A stretch of DNA of 64,000 nt from an uncultured Lachnospiraceae bacterium. Its GTDB lineage: Bacteria; Bacillota; Clostridia; Lachnospirales; Lachnospiraceae. The stretch lies in assembly GCA_910579805.1 (NCBI GenBank), contig CAJTWM010000009.1, positions 1 to 64,000 on the forward strand, given 5' to 3'. The notes beneath the pieces are model-generated. The model worked only from the letters and a program-made list of their open reading frames with translations. It was not told the DNA's origin and did not search any database. The position numbers and the translations under genes are program-made. Of the stretch, positions 25,000 to 33,999 are shown piece after piece (the first letter of the stretch is position 1; every line of letters starts with the position of its first letter).

Positions 25000-25260
25000 G
25001 TTTGTGAGAAGATAGGTCTTTTCACAAATCCTGATGATGTATCTAAGCAGAAAGTATTTTCCAATGTATTTTAGAAAATATCAGGAAAAGTGGAGAAATG
25101 TCACATTTTTCCAAAAACTTCATTAAACAATGTTAAAGATTATTGTAAAATTAAAATATATATTAAAACTATTGTATTAGAGGAAACGAGATATGAAAAT
25201 CTTTTAAAGGCTAATCCTGCAGCAAGAAGCAGGAAAATACAAAAGAGGAGGAAGCAATTT
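25000..25260. other. Intergenic region before the three-gene accessory block
   Basis: The 343-base gap starting at 24918 holds the - strand promoter noted above. A small hairpin lies here (GGAGAAAT 25092-25099 with ATTTTTCC 25105-25112). The frame of the next gene is open upstream to 25090 but lacks a ribosome site there. No clear + strand promoter is visible. Confidence 0.4.
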
Positions 25261-26190
25261 ATGAACGCTACCATAAAAGGTGCCGTGATCGGTGCGATCA
25301 TAACAGGAGTTCTGAGCATTGCGGGTACAGTGGCAGCTACGGCTATGGCGAAAGATCAGGGAGAACAGGAGACGATCAATCAATTAAATTCCCAAATAGC
25401 CAATGTAAACGGCGATAATAATACGGTGACGATAAACAGTGTCGACGATCTGATCAATGAGTATAAAGAACTTACGGCCGAGAACAAGCTGCTGGTTTCC
25501 CAAAATACAGAATATTCTAATGAATTGGAAGAAACAAAAAGCAGATTAGCGGAATACGAAAATCAGGCCGATTCCAAAGTACAGGAATTAGAGCAGCAGT
25601 TAAATGACAAACCGGATGTGCAGTTTAGAAATATAGGATTATCGATAGAAGGAGAAGACATTCCGATCAACGCGGTAGATTCGTCGGTAATCATCCATAA
25701 CAGGACATATTATTCGGAAGAATTTATTAAGAGCCTGATCGGATCAGATACAAACCTGTCCGTTCAGGACGATAGGATGTATGTAGGGAAAATTATAAAA
25801 GAAAAATCCTATTTGTCGGACGAATGGGTGTTGGATAGCAGACATACCGTTTCTCTTAATAGTGTTACCGACTCATACGGAAATGTACACACTAATGCGT
25901 TGATTTTCGACGGTGGACAATGCTCTATAATATATAACCTGAATGGAGAATATTCTTTGCTTAAATGCAATATTGCGATTCGGGATAATGCAGATATGGA
26001 ACGGACGGGTGTCTTGACGATCAAAGCGGATGATACGGTGGTTTATACCTCGCCGGTATTGACAAAGACGACGGCGCCTTTTAGTGAAACAGACATACCG
26101 ATCAGTAATTGTTCTTTATTAACGATAGAATATAATGCGTCCAGTTCTTATAACGACTGCATTTTGGACGAAATCGTGATTTATAATTAA
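25261..26190 (+). CDS. Membrane-anchored coiled-coil protein with copper-amine-oxidase-like and NPCBM-like domains
   Basis: This 309-residue protein has an N-terminal Gly/Ala-rich membrane helix (GAVIGAIITGVLSIAGTVAA). A Gln/Asn and coiled-coil stalk follows (about 45-120, DLINEYKELTAENKLLVSQN). Residues about 125-175 resemble the copper-amine-oxidase N-terminal-type stalk (VIIHNRTYYSEEFIKSLIG). Residues about 190-308 resemble an NPCBM/NEW2 carbohydrate-binding fold (IIYNLNGEYSLLKCNIAIRD, ending CILDEIVIYN). AGGAGG is nine bases before the ATG. It may sense or tether at the surface. A terminator separates it from the next gene, so co-regulation is uncertain. Confidence 0.7.
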   Translation: MNATIKGAVIGAIITGVLSIAGTVAATAMAKDQGEQETINQLNSQIANVNGDNNTVTINSVDDLINEYKELTAENKLLVSQNTEYSNELEETKSRLAEYENQADSKVQELEQQLNDKPDVQFRNIGLSIEGEDIPINAVDSSVIIHNRTYYSEEFIKSLIGSDTNLSVQDDRMYVGKIIKEKSYLSDEWVLDSRHTVSLNSVTDSYGNVHTNALIFDGGQCSIIYNLNGEYSLLKCNIAIRDNADMERTGVLTIKADDTVVYTSPVLTKTTAPFSETDIPISNCSLLTIEYNASSSYNDCILDEIVIYN

Positions 26191-26201
26191 TATTGCCAAG
26201 G

Positions 26202-26230
26202 AAAAGGGGATTGATGGGAATCCTCTTTTT
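26202..26230 (+). terminator. Intrinsic terminator after the NPCBM-like gene
   Basis: AAAAGGGGATT pairs with AATCCTCTTTT (one G-U) around GATGGG and ends in a T5 run. It lies 12 bases past the stop codon. Confidence 0.75.
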
Positions 26231-26304
26231 AGCGTTCAGGCAAAAAAATAATATATGCAAATTGTAATACAGATAGCACATCATAATACGTCAGGAGGAA
26301 AGAA

Positions 26305-29300
26305 ATGTTTAGGATACTACATTTATCAGATATACATATTGGCAGGACGTATAAAGAGCCGGAGAGCATTGCCTGTAAAATAGCGTCCGACATTGATCAA
26401 ACCGGATTGGGGAGAATCCATTGCATCGTAGTTACGGGGGATATTTTTGACGGTCAGGCGGGAGTAAACGACTCCCTGATCGTTGCCGCAGTCGGTTTTT
26501 TTGAAACATTACTTGCGGAAATAAACAGCAATCAGGAAAAAGAACAGATCCAAAAAGAGGATGTGATTTTTATACCGGGAAATCATGATTTGATAAGAAC
26601 GGATGATTTGGTCGGACGCTGGAGTAAATATCATGATTTCTTAGAAAAATTTTATGGCGGCATTCCGTCGTTTTATGATGAGAAAAATTATTCTTTGCTG
26701 AAAGAATATAAGGAACACAAAATAGCTTTTGTAGGCTTTAACTCGTGTGAAATTGAAAAGAGGAATCTTTTCGATGAGAACTATATTGATAAGTTTCAAA
26801 AGCATGTACAGGAGAGCAGTCTGGAAAAGTATGGAATAGATAAAAACAAGGTGATCGAAGTGCTGCAGTCTGAGGTAGCAAGCGAATATGACGACTATGG
26901 ATACATACCGCTGGCACAGGTGTCTCCTTTAAGGCGTAAGGTTAAAAAACTGGACGATTATACGATAGTGGCATTGTTTCACCATCACTTTTACCTATTT
27001 CCGGAAGTGGCAAAAGAATATGGGGACAGCAGTTTGATCAGAAACTATACGGAGTTCATACAGCAGCTCCGGTACATGAATGTAAGCGTCGTTTTGCATG
27101 GGCATAAGCATTTTGCATTAGAGCGTCCGTTTATTATGGACGATTATTATGAATCTACGGAAAATATTATTGACGTGTTTGCGGGAGGATCGGTCGGGAC
27201 CGACAGAAAGGAGGAACACACTTTTGGTATTTTAGATTTATATGAGAAGAAAGACGAAATAAAATTAAGGCACAGTAAATTTGTTTATAACGGTGAAAAT
27301 CTGGCGCCTATAGTAAAAAAGCAAGTACCGCCGCAGAAGCTGAGAGGACGGGTGGTAAAATTATTGGAAATATTAAATGAATTAGATCCTGAAAAGTATG
27401 AAGCGTATGAAGAAGCGGCTGCGAAAGTATTTGGTTTTTATGATAGCTGTAACCGGATTATAACATGGGTCAGTGAAGCGATAACAGGATTTACAGAAAT
27501 ATATAAATATCTTGAAGAGGATTATAATTATATTCTGTTTCTTTTTTATGCGATCAATTATAGGCTCATCTCTTATACCAAAATAGTGGGAAAGGAAGAA
27601 ACTGCCTATGAATTTGCGTCAAAAATATGGTCTGACTTTTATGATATGCATTTGAGCCAAACGGCTTTTACTGTCTCTAAAGAGGACTATCATAAGCTGT
27701 TTGTGGAGAAAGAGCTTAAAAAAGTAACTTCTTTTTGTGATCAGCTGTTAAACAGGATCGATAACAAAAAATCGCAGATCTATTTAGCATTTACTATGCT
27801 GGGATTCTTTTTTACGGATTTATATTTAGTATTAACGAAATATGCGGACGATTTTAAAGTAGACATCAAGCATAAAGTCAATATCAGGATTGAAGAAAAC
27901 AAATTCCATGAAAATGTGCCGGCTCCGCGCATTGTGGTGAAATCAGATGCCGACAGACGCAGCGTGTACGTTGACCTGCTTTGTAATGAGGCGACGGCGC
28001 ATAAAATGGCGGTTTTGTTTATCAAGGAATTTGATTTGCATAGGAATAAGTTTGAGGATTATTTTAAAGTCATAGGATTAAAGATGTATTATTTACTGCC
28101 CAGAATTGACAAGGACAGCATGAAAAATACGTTGGATAATTACAATTTCGAAGCATATATTCCCACATTGATACCGTTACTGACGGGAGATAATATTTAT
28201 TCGTCCAAGGTGGTTTTTGCAAGAGAACTGATTCAAAATTCTATCGATGCAATATCTGTAAGAGAAGCGAAAGAAACAAAGGATTTTTCTAAAAAAATCT
28301 TAATAGAAATAAAAGTGGATGAAGGCGGAAAAAGGTATTTTAAGATCATAGACCATGGGACGGGAATGGACAGGTACAAAATTGAAAGGTATTTTACCAG
28401 TATCGGACGCAGTTTTTATTCCGGAGAAGAGTATGAGGATTTAAATATTAGTTATAAACCAATTAGTAATTTTGGGATTGGGTTTTTGTCTTCTTTTATG
28501 GTCTGCCGCGAAATTGACGTCAGGACGAAATATTATACAGACGGCTCAGAGGGACTTAAACTGCATATACCTAACTATGACGGTTGTTTTTTTATTGAAT
28601 TGGATAAAGCGGCGAATGTAGGTACGGAACTCAAACTATATTTGGAGGATTCGGTTTCCAATAAAGAAATTGTTGATTATATTGGAAGAGTAATGCAGGA
28701 TATCAAGTATCCGATAGAAATCGCCTATTTGAATGAAAAACATGCGGAAATTCAAACTGCTATTCCGGCCCATTCGATCAGACAACGGAGCAGTGAGGAA
28801 GAGTTTAAATTTTTTGTTCCTTTTTTGGAGAACGGAGAAATAGGGGAGGTTGATTATGTAAAGGATATTCTTAGTAATCAGTATATGGAGAAGTATGAAT
28901 ATGGATTGTTTATTCATAGAACCCAATATTTACGTCAAAAAAGTAAAAGTATTGTTTTAAATTCCGGAATCGCTGTGGAACGGGCGTCATTAAGGGAAAT
29001 TTTCCGGGATAATTTTAGAAAAAACGAATTTAGATATAATCAATATGAAAATGATTGTTATAGTGACATCAGCGTGAATTTTCCCTCTAATTGGCTTCAA
29101 TTAGACGTTGCGAGGGAAAAAATTACAGAACTGTCGGATGTTATTGATAAGGATCCTAACAGCAGATCCCGCGTGTTAGGAGTTAAGATCGCGGATAGCC
29201 TTTGCGGGCAGATATCCCAGTTTATCCGGTATTCGGAGAAAAGGAAAACAGAAATTCCTGCGATTTATTTACAGGATATCATATACTATGCAATCGGATT

Positions 29301-29943
29301 TTGCGGTATGCGCAAATCGGAAGAATTGTATACCAAATTATTAAAAATGAAATATGTATTTACAATAGAATTTTCAGATTCGGAAATCATTTATAAGATA
29401 TTCAGGAACGGAGAAGAAGGGGAGAGGGTGAGGATATCTTATTGTGGTTCAGAATCGAAGAAAAACAGGGATAAGTGGCTGAACCGATTGAATATGTGGG
29501 AACGGGATAAAAGCCGGCCGTTTATGGAGAGGACTGAATATATATCAAGTGAAGATAGCCCAAGCAGGGAATTGATCCGGTTTTTTTATGAGATTGTGCA
29601 GCGGAGAGGACTTTATGTTAAAGATGAAGTCAGAGTCAGGCTGGACGAAATGATTAGAAATCTGCCTAAGGCATTGAGGGCGGAAGGCGCGGATAAGAGT
29701 ATATTTAAATTCCTTACGATTTTACTTTTGGACGCGCCGGATACAACGATCTGCAGTTCAGATAAGAGAGTTTGGGCGATCGTACCTATTTTGGAAACGG
29801 TATTATTGCAGTATTTTTGTGTTGGCGCCGAAGAGACGCAAGAGCTGAGGATAACTTACAGAGAGTTGGAGGAAATCCTCCGTTTACCTGAAAAGGATAG
29901 AGCAGACGTGCATCGGACAGAAAGAAAATATGTCGAGAAATAG
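26305..29943 (+). CDS. Calcineurin-like phosphoesterase fused to Hsp90/GHKL-type ATPase
   Basis: This is a 1212-residue fusion. Residues 1-320 are a metallophosphoesterase: SDIHIGR, VVTGDIFDG, PGNHDL (92-95), a FHHHF histidine group and HGHKH (265-269) give all metal ligands of the SbcD/Mre11-like fold. A helical middle follows (about 340-620). Residues 630-790 are an Hsp90/HATPase domain with the N-box E641 LIQN645, DHGTG (D683, G685, G687) and FGIGF (724-726). The next part (about 790-930) resembles the Hsp90 middle domain (IVLNSGIAVERASL). A phosphoesterase coupled to a chaperone-type ATP switch suggests an ATP-gated nuclease, possibly defensive; that role is inferred. AGGAGG before the ATG. 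Confidence 0.85.
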   Translation: MFRILHLSDIHIGRTYKEPESIACKIASDIDQTGLGRIHCIVVTGDIFDGQAGVNDSLIVAAVGFFETLLAEINSNQEKEQIQKEDVIFIPGNHDLIRTDDLVGRWSKYHDFLEKFYGGIPSFYDEKNYSLLKEYKEHKIAFVGFNSCEIEKRNLFDENYIDKFQKHVQESSLEKYGIDKNKVIEVLQSEVASEYDDYGYIPLAQVSPLRRKVKKLDDYTIVALFHHHFYLFPEVAKEYGDSSLIRNYTEFIQQLRYMNVSVVLHGHKHFALERPFIMDDYYESTENIIDVFAGGSVGTDRKEEHTFGILDLYEKKDEIKLRHSKFVYNGENLAPIVKKQVPPQKLRGRVVKLLEILNELDPEKYEAYEEAAAKVFGFYDSCNRIITWVSEAITGFTEIYKYLEEDYNYILFLFYAINYRLISYTKIVGKEETAYEFASKIWSDFYDMHLSQTAFTVSKEDYHKLFVEKELKKVTSFCDQLLNRIDNKKSQIYLAFTMLGFFFTDLYLVLTKYADDFKVDIKHKVNIRIEENKFHENVPAPRIVVKSDADRRSVYVDLLCNEATAHKMAVLFIKEFDLHRNKFEDYFKVIGLKMYYLLPRIDKDSMKNTLDNYNFEAYIPTLIPLLTGDNIYSSKVVFARELIQNSIDAISVREAKETKDFSKKILIEIKVDEGGKRYFKIIDHGTGMDRYKIERYFTSIGRSFYSGEEYEDLNISYKPISNFGIGFLSSFMVCREIDVRTKYYTDGSEGLKLHIPNYDGCFFIELDKAANVGTELKLYLEDSVSNKEIVDYIGRVMQDIKYPIEIAYLNEKHAEIQTAIPAHSIRQRSSEEEFKFFVPFLENGEIGEVDYVKDILSNQYMEKYEYGLFIHRTQYLRQKSKSIVLNSGIAVERASLREIFRDNFRKNEFRYNQYENDCYSDISVNFPSNWLQLDVAREKITELSDVIDKDPNSRSRVLGVKIADSLCGQISQFIRYSEKRKTEIPAIYLQDIIYYAIGFCGMRKSEELYTKLLKMKYVFTIEFSDSEIIYKIFRNGEEGERVRISYCGSESKKNRDKWLNRLNMWERDKSRPFMERTEYISSEDSPSRELIRFFYEIVQRRGLYVKDEVRVRLDEMIRNLPKALRAEGADKSIFKFLTILLLDAPDTTICSSDKRVWAIVPILETVLLQYFCVGAEETQELRITYRELEEILRLPEKDRADVHRTERKYVEK

Positions 29944-30028
29944 TGTATAGATGCGGAAATGATTTAGCGCTGTCAATTTTAAGCTGCAATAACTAAAATA
30001 TGGTTAATGAAAGAGAGGGATCATTCCT

Positions 30029-31081
30029 ATGTTGTTCCTGTTTACTTTGATCATGCCAATCCTATTTGCAATATCATCATTAGTTTTTTTGATAATAGCT
30101 AAAGTAAAAAAAGAAGGTAAACATAGTATCACAGCGGCGATATTTTCCGCACTTATGACACTTGTTACATTAGTAAATGTAGATGTCCCTGAGCCGTTTA
30201 TTTTCCCGTTAGATAATGCAACACAGATTTATCAGGATGACGGAATGGGCGTTATGGTTTTTTTCGAAACCAATGGTTTGTTTAAAGTCTATTATTCAAC
30301 GGATGGGACGAATCCTAAGGAAGGGAATCTATACCGGAATCCCATTTTTTTGACGGAAACTACAACTGTCTGCGCAGTAAATAAGTTTTTGTGGTGGTGG
30401 AGCGACATAGAAATAAGTTCTTATACTATCGAGAGTACTGACGATTATAACAAAGAAGAAACAGAATCTATAGCGGACGAACAAAATGTTGTCAAGAAAG
30501 AAAACGATCATTCCGATCATCTTGATCGTTTTGATAATAAGGCTGAACGGGAAAGTGAAGAAGAGAATACAGAATCGGCAATCGGTGATGATACGGCAGA
30601 TGATTCTCAGCCCAGCATTGAATCGAATAGTGCCGGATCAAATAATATCAAAGAGTCTGAACCGCCGGTTGTGACTGAAACATCTTCAGAATCGGCGCCG
30701 CTCCCTGAGACGGAGCCGGTACAAGCACAGGAATCGGATCCAATAGAAAAATCAGAACAGGCGGATCGGCAGGATACCGAAACAGAAGTAATATATTCCA
30801 TTACTTTAATGGATAAGAATGGAAAAGATTTAAGTAATAAAAAATTTTTGATAACGCAAGATAATGCGATTATTGCAGAAGTATATACGGATGAAACAAG
30901 CACATTTTACTTAGCGGGAAATGTCATAAAACAACCGGTAGATTGGAGAACGCTTTATGAATTGAAGCTATGCAAAGAGATATATAGTGAGAGCGGAGAA
31001 AGATTAACCGAATATGGTATCAGTAAATTTAATATAACAGAAACAGACTTTATCGTTTTATGCGACGCATATTTGGAATAA
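30029..31081 (+). CDS. Membrane protein with CHB_HEX-like module and acidic linker
   Basis: This 350-residue protein opens with two membrane helices (residues 1-52). A chitobiase C-terminal-like module follows (about 60-135, YYSTDGTNPKEGNLY and TTTVCAVNKF). A 110-residue Glu/Ser/Asp-rich linker (about 145-255) leads to a small C-terminal domain of unknown kind (SITLMDKNGKDLSNKKFLI). The layout suggests a membrane-tethered protein with a flexible stalk. It follows the phosphoesterase-ATPase gene by 85 bases in the same direction and may belong with it. GAGAGGGA is eight bases before the ATG. Function not recognised. Confidence 0.65.
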   Translation: MLFLFTLIMPILFAISSLVFLIIAKVKKEGKHSITAAIFSALMTLVTLVNVDVPEPFIFPLDNATQIYQDDGMGVMVFFETNGLFKVYYSTDGTNPKEGNLYRNPIFLTETTTVCAVNKFLWWWSDIEISSYTIESTDDYNKEETESIADEQNVVKKENDHSDHLDRFDNKAERESEEENTESAIGDDTADDSQPSIESNSAGSNNIKESEPPVVTETSSESAPLPETEPVQAQESDPIEKSEQADRQDTETEVIYSITLMDKNGKDLSNKKFLITQDNAIIAEVYTDETSTFYLAGNVIKQPVDWRTLYELKLCKEIYSESGERLTEYGISKFNITETDFIVLCDAYLE

Positions 31082-31337
31082 AATGTAAAATAAAAGCCGT
31101 TTTTGTAAAGGATTTGAGATTCCCAAAGGAAAGACCTTGACAGTGAATTGATTCTTGACGAGGTTGAAAGGGGACATTGTATTTTGAACAAGCATAAAGC
31201 GGATAGACCGGTATATACGGCATAAAATAGGTTTCTTTGGAGCGTTGGGACTTGGTGTTTTTTCCTTTGATGGGGATTATATTTAGCTGCTGAAATTTTG
31301 AATTTTAGTATCGTTACATTTATTTTTACAGAAAGCC

Positions 31338-31366
31338 TTGTTTAGACAAACTTTAGATGATATAAT
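31338..31366 (+). promoter_or_regulatory. Sigma-A promoter of a short transcript
   Basis: TTGTTT (31338-31343), a 17-base spacer and a perfect TATAAT (31361-31366) fit a housekeeping promoter. The next strong stop signal is at 31573-31614, so it should yield an RNA of about 245 bases. Confidence 0.6.
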
Positions 31367-31470
31367 CATTAAGTAAAGTATCATATCCTGTGCAGAAAGA
31401 AATGATTTTTTATACAAAAGATAAAATGCATCGGATATGGTACTTTCGTTTTAATATGGCACTTCTTATC

Positions 31471-31510
31471 CGGATTTGTCTGCCTGCTAAAGCAGGCGGA
31501 CAGGAGTCAG
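31471..31510 (+). repeat. Partial copy of the double-hairpin repeat
   Basis: The second half of the repeat is recognisable: GGATTTGTCTGCCTGCTAAA, AGCAGGCGGACAGGAGTCAG. It is again followed at once by a start codon (AATG). The first hairpin is lost. Confidence 0.65.
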
Positions 31511-31572
31511 AATGGGAATGATCAGGCTGTTTATATGGGATTCGGCATAGTATCGTGTTAAATGTGCGGAAG

Positions 31573-31616
31573 AGAAGATAAGACTTTGTAGGGGATTTCA
31601 AAGTCTTATTTTCTAT
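31573..31616 (+). terminator. Strong 16-bp intrinsic terminator
   Basis: AGAAGATAAGACTTTG (31573-31588) pairs with CAAAGTCTTATTTTCT (31599-31614), with one G-U, around a ten-base loop. T-rich sequence on the 3' arm completes the signal. Confidence 0.8.
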
Positions 31617-31761
31617 ATAGATTTTTAAACTGAATCCGTGTAAATCCGAGAAATAAAGATCATAGTTTATGAGCCGGAGCTTTGACTATCTTATAAAAAA
31701 GTTGTAAAATATAACTTACAATTTTAAGGAATGTGCCAAATCGTGCAGAATTGAGGGAGAT

Positions 31762-33993
31762 ATGTCTAAAAAACAGATAGGCGGGGCTGCCGCCAATAAG
31801 AAGATAACTTCAAAGCATACTGAAAAGATCGTTGAAATGAGAAACTTTTTGAGCGGCCATAAGGGACAGCTTTTTCAATGTTTCCTTGCCCTGCTCATTT
31901 TTTTGTACGGGACATACCGCTTGAAAGAGGTAGGGCAGCCGATCCTGTTTAATGATGAATTTGGATATTGGTCTGCAAGCTCATTTTTTCTTGGGATCGA
32001 TTGGTCGTCGCTTACAAGCCATATTGCATATTATTCTTATGGTTATGGTATTTTGCTGGCACTGGTGCGGTGTGTCGGCCATCTGTTTATGCTGGATTGG
32101 CGGTTGTTGTATGAGGCCGCGGTAGTCTTGAATGCGCTTATGTTAGTGGGCAGCTTTTTTCTGGCATCCAAACTTAGCGAAAGATATTTCGATGCGTTTC
32201 ATCCGGTCATAAGGGACATTGTTTGCTTTGCTGCCGTAATCTATCCTAGCAATGTGATCTATGCACATATAACATGGACGGAAAGTACGCTGACTTTTCT
32301 GTTCTGGATGTTTTTGTATCTACTGATGCGCTGTATAGACAAGCCTTCGGTAAAGAATCACATTGGATTTGCTTTTACGGCGTTTTATATATATACGGTA
32401 CATCAAAGGGCGTTGTCGATTCTGATGGCGGGAATACTGATCATATTGTTTATGAGGTTTCTCAAGGTGGGGGCGTGGAAACATACGGCGGCGTTTTTTG
32501 GAACGATATATCTATGGACGCTGGTCCATTCTATGATAAAAGGAAAACTCCAGAACGATTTTTATCTGGGAAATGAGGCGGCGGATTTTAGGACGACGCT
32601 GGGCTTTGCACTAAATAGGAAGTCGGCGGTTTTTTTGGCGGCGGTTGTGGCGCTGCTTCTTTGCCTTTATCTGATTGATAAAGGCAGGACCAGACTGGCG
32701 CTGTGGTTTGTTGGCGGAGTTGCGCTTATAGGCGTGGTATTTTTGATTTTTGGGGATATAGGCGGCGTTATGTTAGGAAACGGCGGCGAGGAACGGCTTT
32801 CGACGAATGACTTTTCTGGTCAATGGTATAAGATCAAAGGGATCTTTACGGTAAACGGTCTGTTAAGATTGGGAATCAGCATGGTCGGAAAGTGGTTTTA
32901 CCTTGCGGCTGCCACCGGATTGATTATTTGTTTCGGCATGAAAGATCTGATCAAGCACGGATTCTGGATGGCCGTATATTCCATACAAACCCTGTGGAGA
33001 ACAATAAAAACCTCCCAATGTGTTTTGGCAGAGGAAACAACGCAGACACAGGCGGCCGTAGAAGAACATAAACCGGAGTGCCCAAAAGATAAAAAAATGG
33101 ATCCGGAAAACCGGAAAAAGAAAGCGGCGGCTTACATCAGCGCTCCTGAGAATATTTGGCGGCTCGGCGTGTTTTTTGCCTGTGCGGCGACTTTTATGGT
33201 GTGCGCTATTTATAAAGAAGGATTTTATAAAGTAGACGATTTGGTCAACGGCAGATATAATGAATATGTGATAGGAATTTTGCTGGTTATAAGTTTGGAT
33301 AGTCTGTTAAAAGACAAAAAATGGCTGCGCACGGCGTGCATTTGTGTGGTATTGTATATCCTGTCAGGGATTTTGTGCCAGACTGCGTTTGACGAGATAG
33401 GACGGACGGACTTTGAACTCAGTCACAGCGTCATGTTTGGGCGCGTATTTTGGAACTGGGAGGTACCGGCAGGAAAGGTAAAAGAGATATCGGGATATGT
33501 TCTGCCGTTGGGAATATCCTTTTTGCTTATTGTAAAAGCAGGGAGCAGCAAATTTCCCAAAGCGGCTGCGGCAAGATTTGCAGTGGGGCTGCTGATCCCG
33601 ATCGTGGCGTGGACTTATCTTTCAAGTTCGATCATCCATAACTATGTGGTGGCAAGAAATGAGAAACAAGCGGTGACGATGCCCACGATCTCGCTTTGGG
33701 TCAGTATGCTTGCGACAACGGAAAATGTGTATTATCTGGCGGATACTTATGATTACCGCTGGGCGGAAGGAATCCAGTTTATGATGCAGGACAGAAAATT
33801 GACCGTCACGGATACGGCGCATATTTCTTTTGATGAAGACGCCTTTTTCATTATGAGCGCAGAATATGCCGACAGTGAAGCGGTGCTTGAAAAATGCAGT
33901 GTGATCATAAAACCGGGCGCCTTGGTACTTGCCGTAAATAAGGAAGGAAAGATTATGGACCGGTGGAGGGCGTATGAGCCGTCAAGGGATTAG
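31762..33993 (+). CDS. Large multi-pass membrane protein, GT-C glycosyltransferase-like
   Basis: This 743-residue polytopic protein has about 12 hydrophobic segments. A NDEFGYW motif after the first helix (about residue 70) is the acidic pair expected of GT-C enzymes that use polyprenyl-phosphate sugars (ArnT/PMT/DUF2142-like). A charged cytosolic loop (about 415-455, rich in Glu/Lys) and a soluble C-terminal part with YLADTYDYRWAEG follow. Two GT2 genes come directly after, including a DPM1/GtrB-like enzyme that could make its lipid-linked donor. GAGGGAG lies before the ATG. The sugar is unknown. Confidence 0.7.
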   Translation: MSKKQIGGAAANKKITSKHTEKIVEMRNFLSGHKGQLFQCFLALLIFLYGTYRLKEVGQPILFNDEFGYWSASSFFLGIDWSSLTSHIAYYSYGYGILLALVRCVGHLFMLDWRLLYEAAVVLNALMLVGSFFLASKLSERYFDAFHPVIRDIVCFAAVIYPSNVIYAHITWTESTLTFLFWMFLYLLMRCIDKPSVKNHIGFAFTAFYIYTVHQRALSILMAGILIILFMRFLKVGAWKHTAAFFGTIYLWTLVHSMIKGKLQNDFYLGNEAADFRTTLGFALNRKSAVFLAAVVALLLCLYLIDKGRTRLALWFVGGVALIGVVFLIFGDIGGVMLGNGGEERLSTNDFSGQWYKIKGIFTVNGLLRLGISMVGKWFYLAAATGLIICFGMKDLIKHGFWMAVYSIQTLWRTIKTSQCVLAEETTQTQAAVEEHKPECPKDKKMDPENRKKKAAAYISAPENIWRLGVFFACAATFMVCAIYKEGFYKVDDLVNGRYNEYVIGILLVISLDSLLKDKKWLRTACICVVLYILSGILCQTAFDEIGRTDFELSHSVMFGRVFWNWEVPAGKVKEISGYVLPLGISFLLIVKAGSSKFPKAAAARFAVGLLIPIVAWTYLSSSIIHNYVVARNEKQAVTMPTISLWVSMLATTENVYYLADTYDYRWAEGIQFMMQDRKLTVTDTAHISFDEDAFFIMSAEYADSEAVLEKCSVIIKPGALVLAVNKEGKIMDRWRAYEPSRD

Positions 33994-33999
33994 GAATTT

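Larger units (their letters stand above)
31373..31616 (+). ncRNA. Candidate small RNA or micro-peptide transcript
   Basis: Bounded by a good promoter and a 16-bp terminator, this unit has no conventional gene. It carries one partial copy of the repeat (GCCTGCT/AGCAGGC hairpin, then AGGAGTCAGAATG) that would place a ribosome site before a 12-codon ORF. It could be a small RNA or encode a micro-peptide. Confidence 0.4.
31082..31761. other. 680-base intergenic region with promoter, repeat copy and terminator
   Basis: Near 31139-31225 there is a short protein-like remnant in one frame (ILDEVERGHCILNKHKADRP). Then come a strong promoter (31338-31366), a partial copy of the double-hairpin repeat (31471-31510), a 12-codon ORF starting at 31512 (MGMIRLFIWDSA) and a strong terminator (31573-31614). 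The last 150 bases before the next gene show no clear feature. Confidence 0.6.

Noticed and set aside
25090..25260. N-terminal extension of the coiled-coil protein
   Set aside because: The upstream codons lack a ribosome site, whereas AGGAGG lies directly before the ATG at 25261, which begins a normal membrane anchor.
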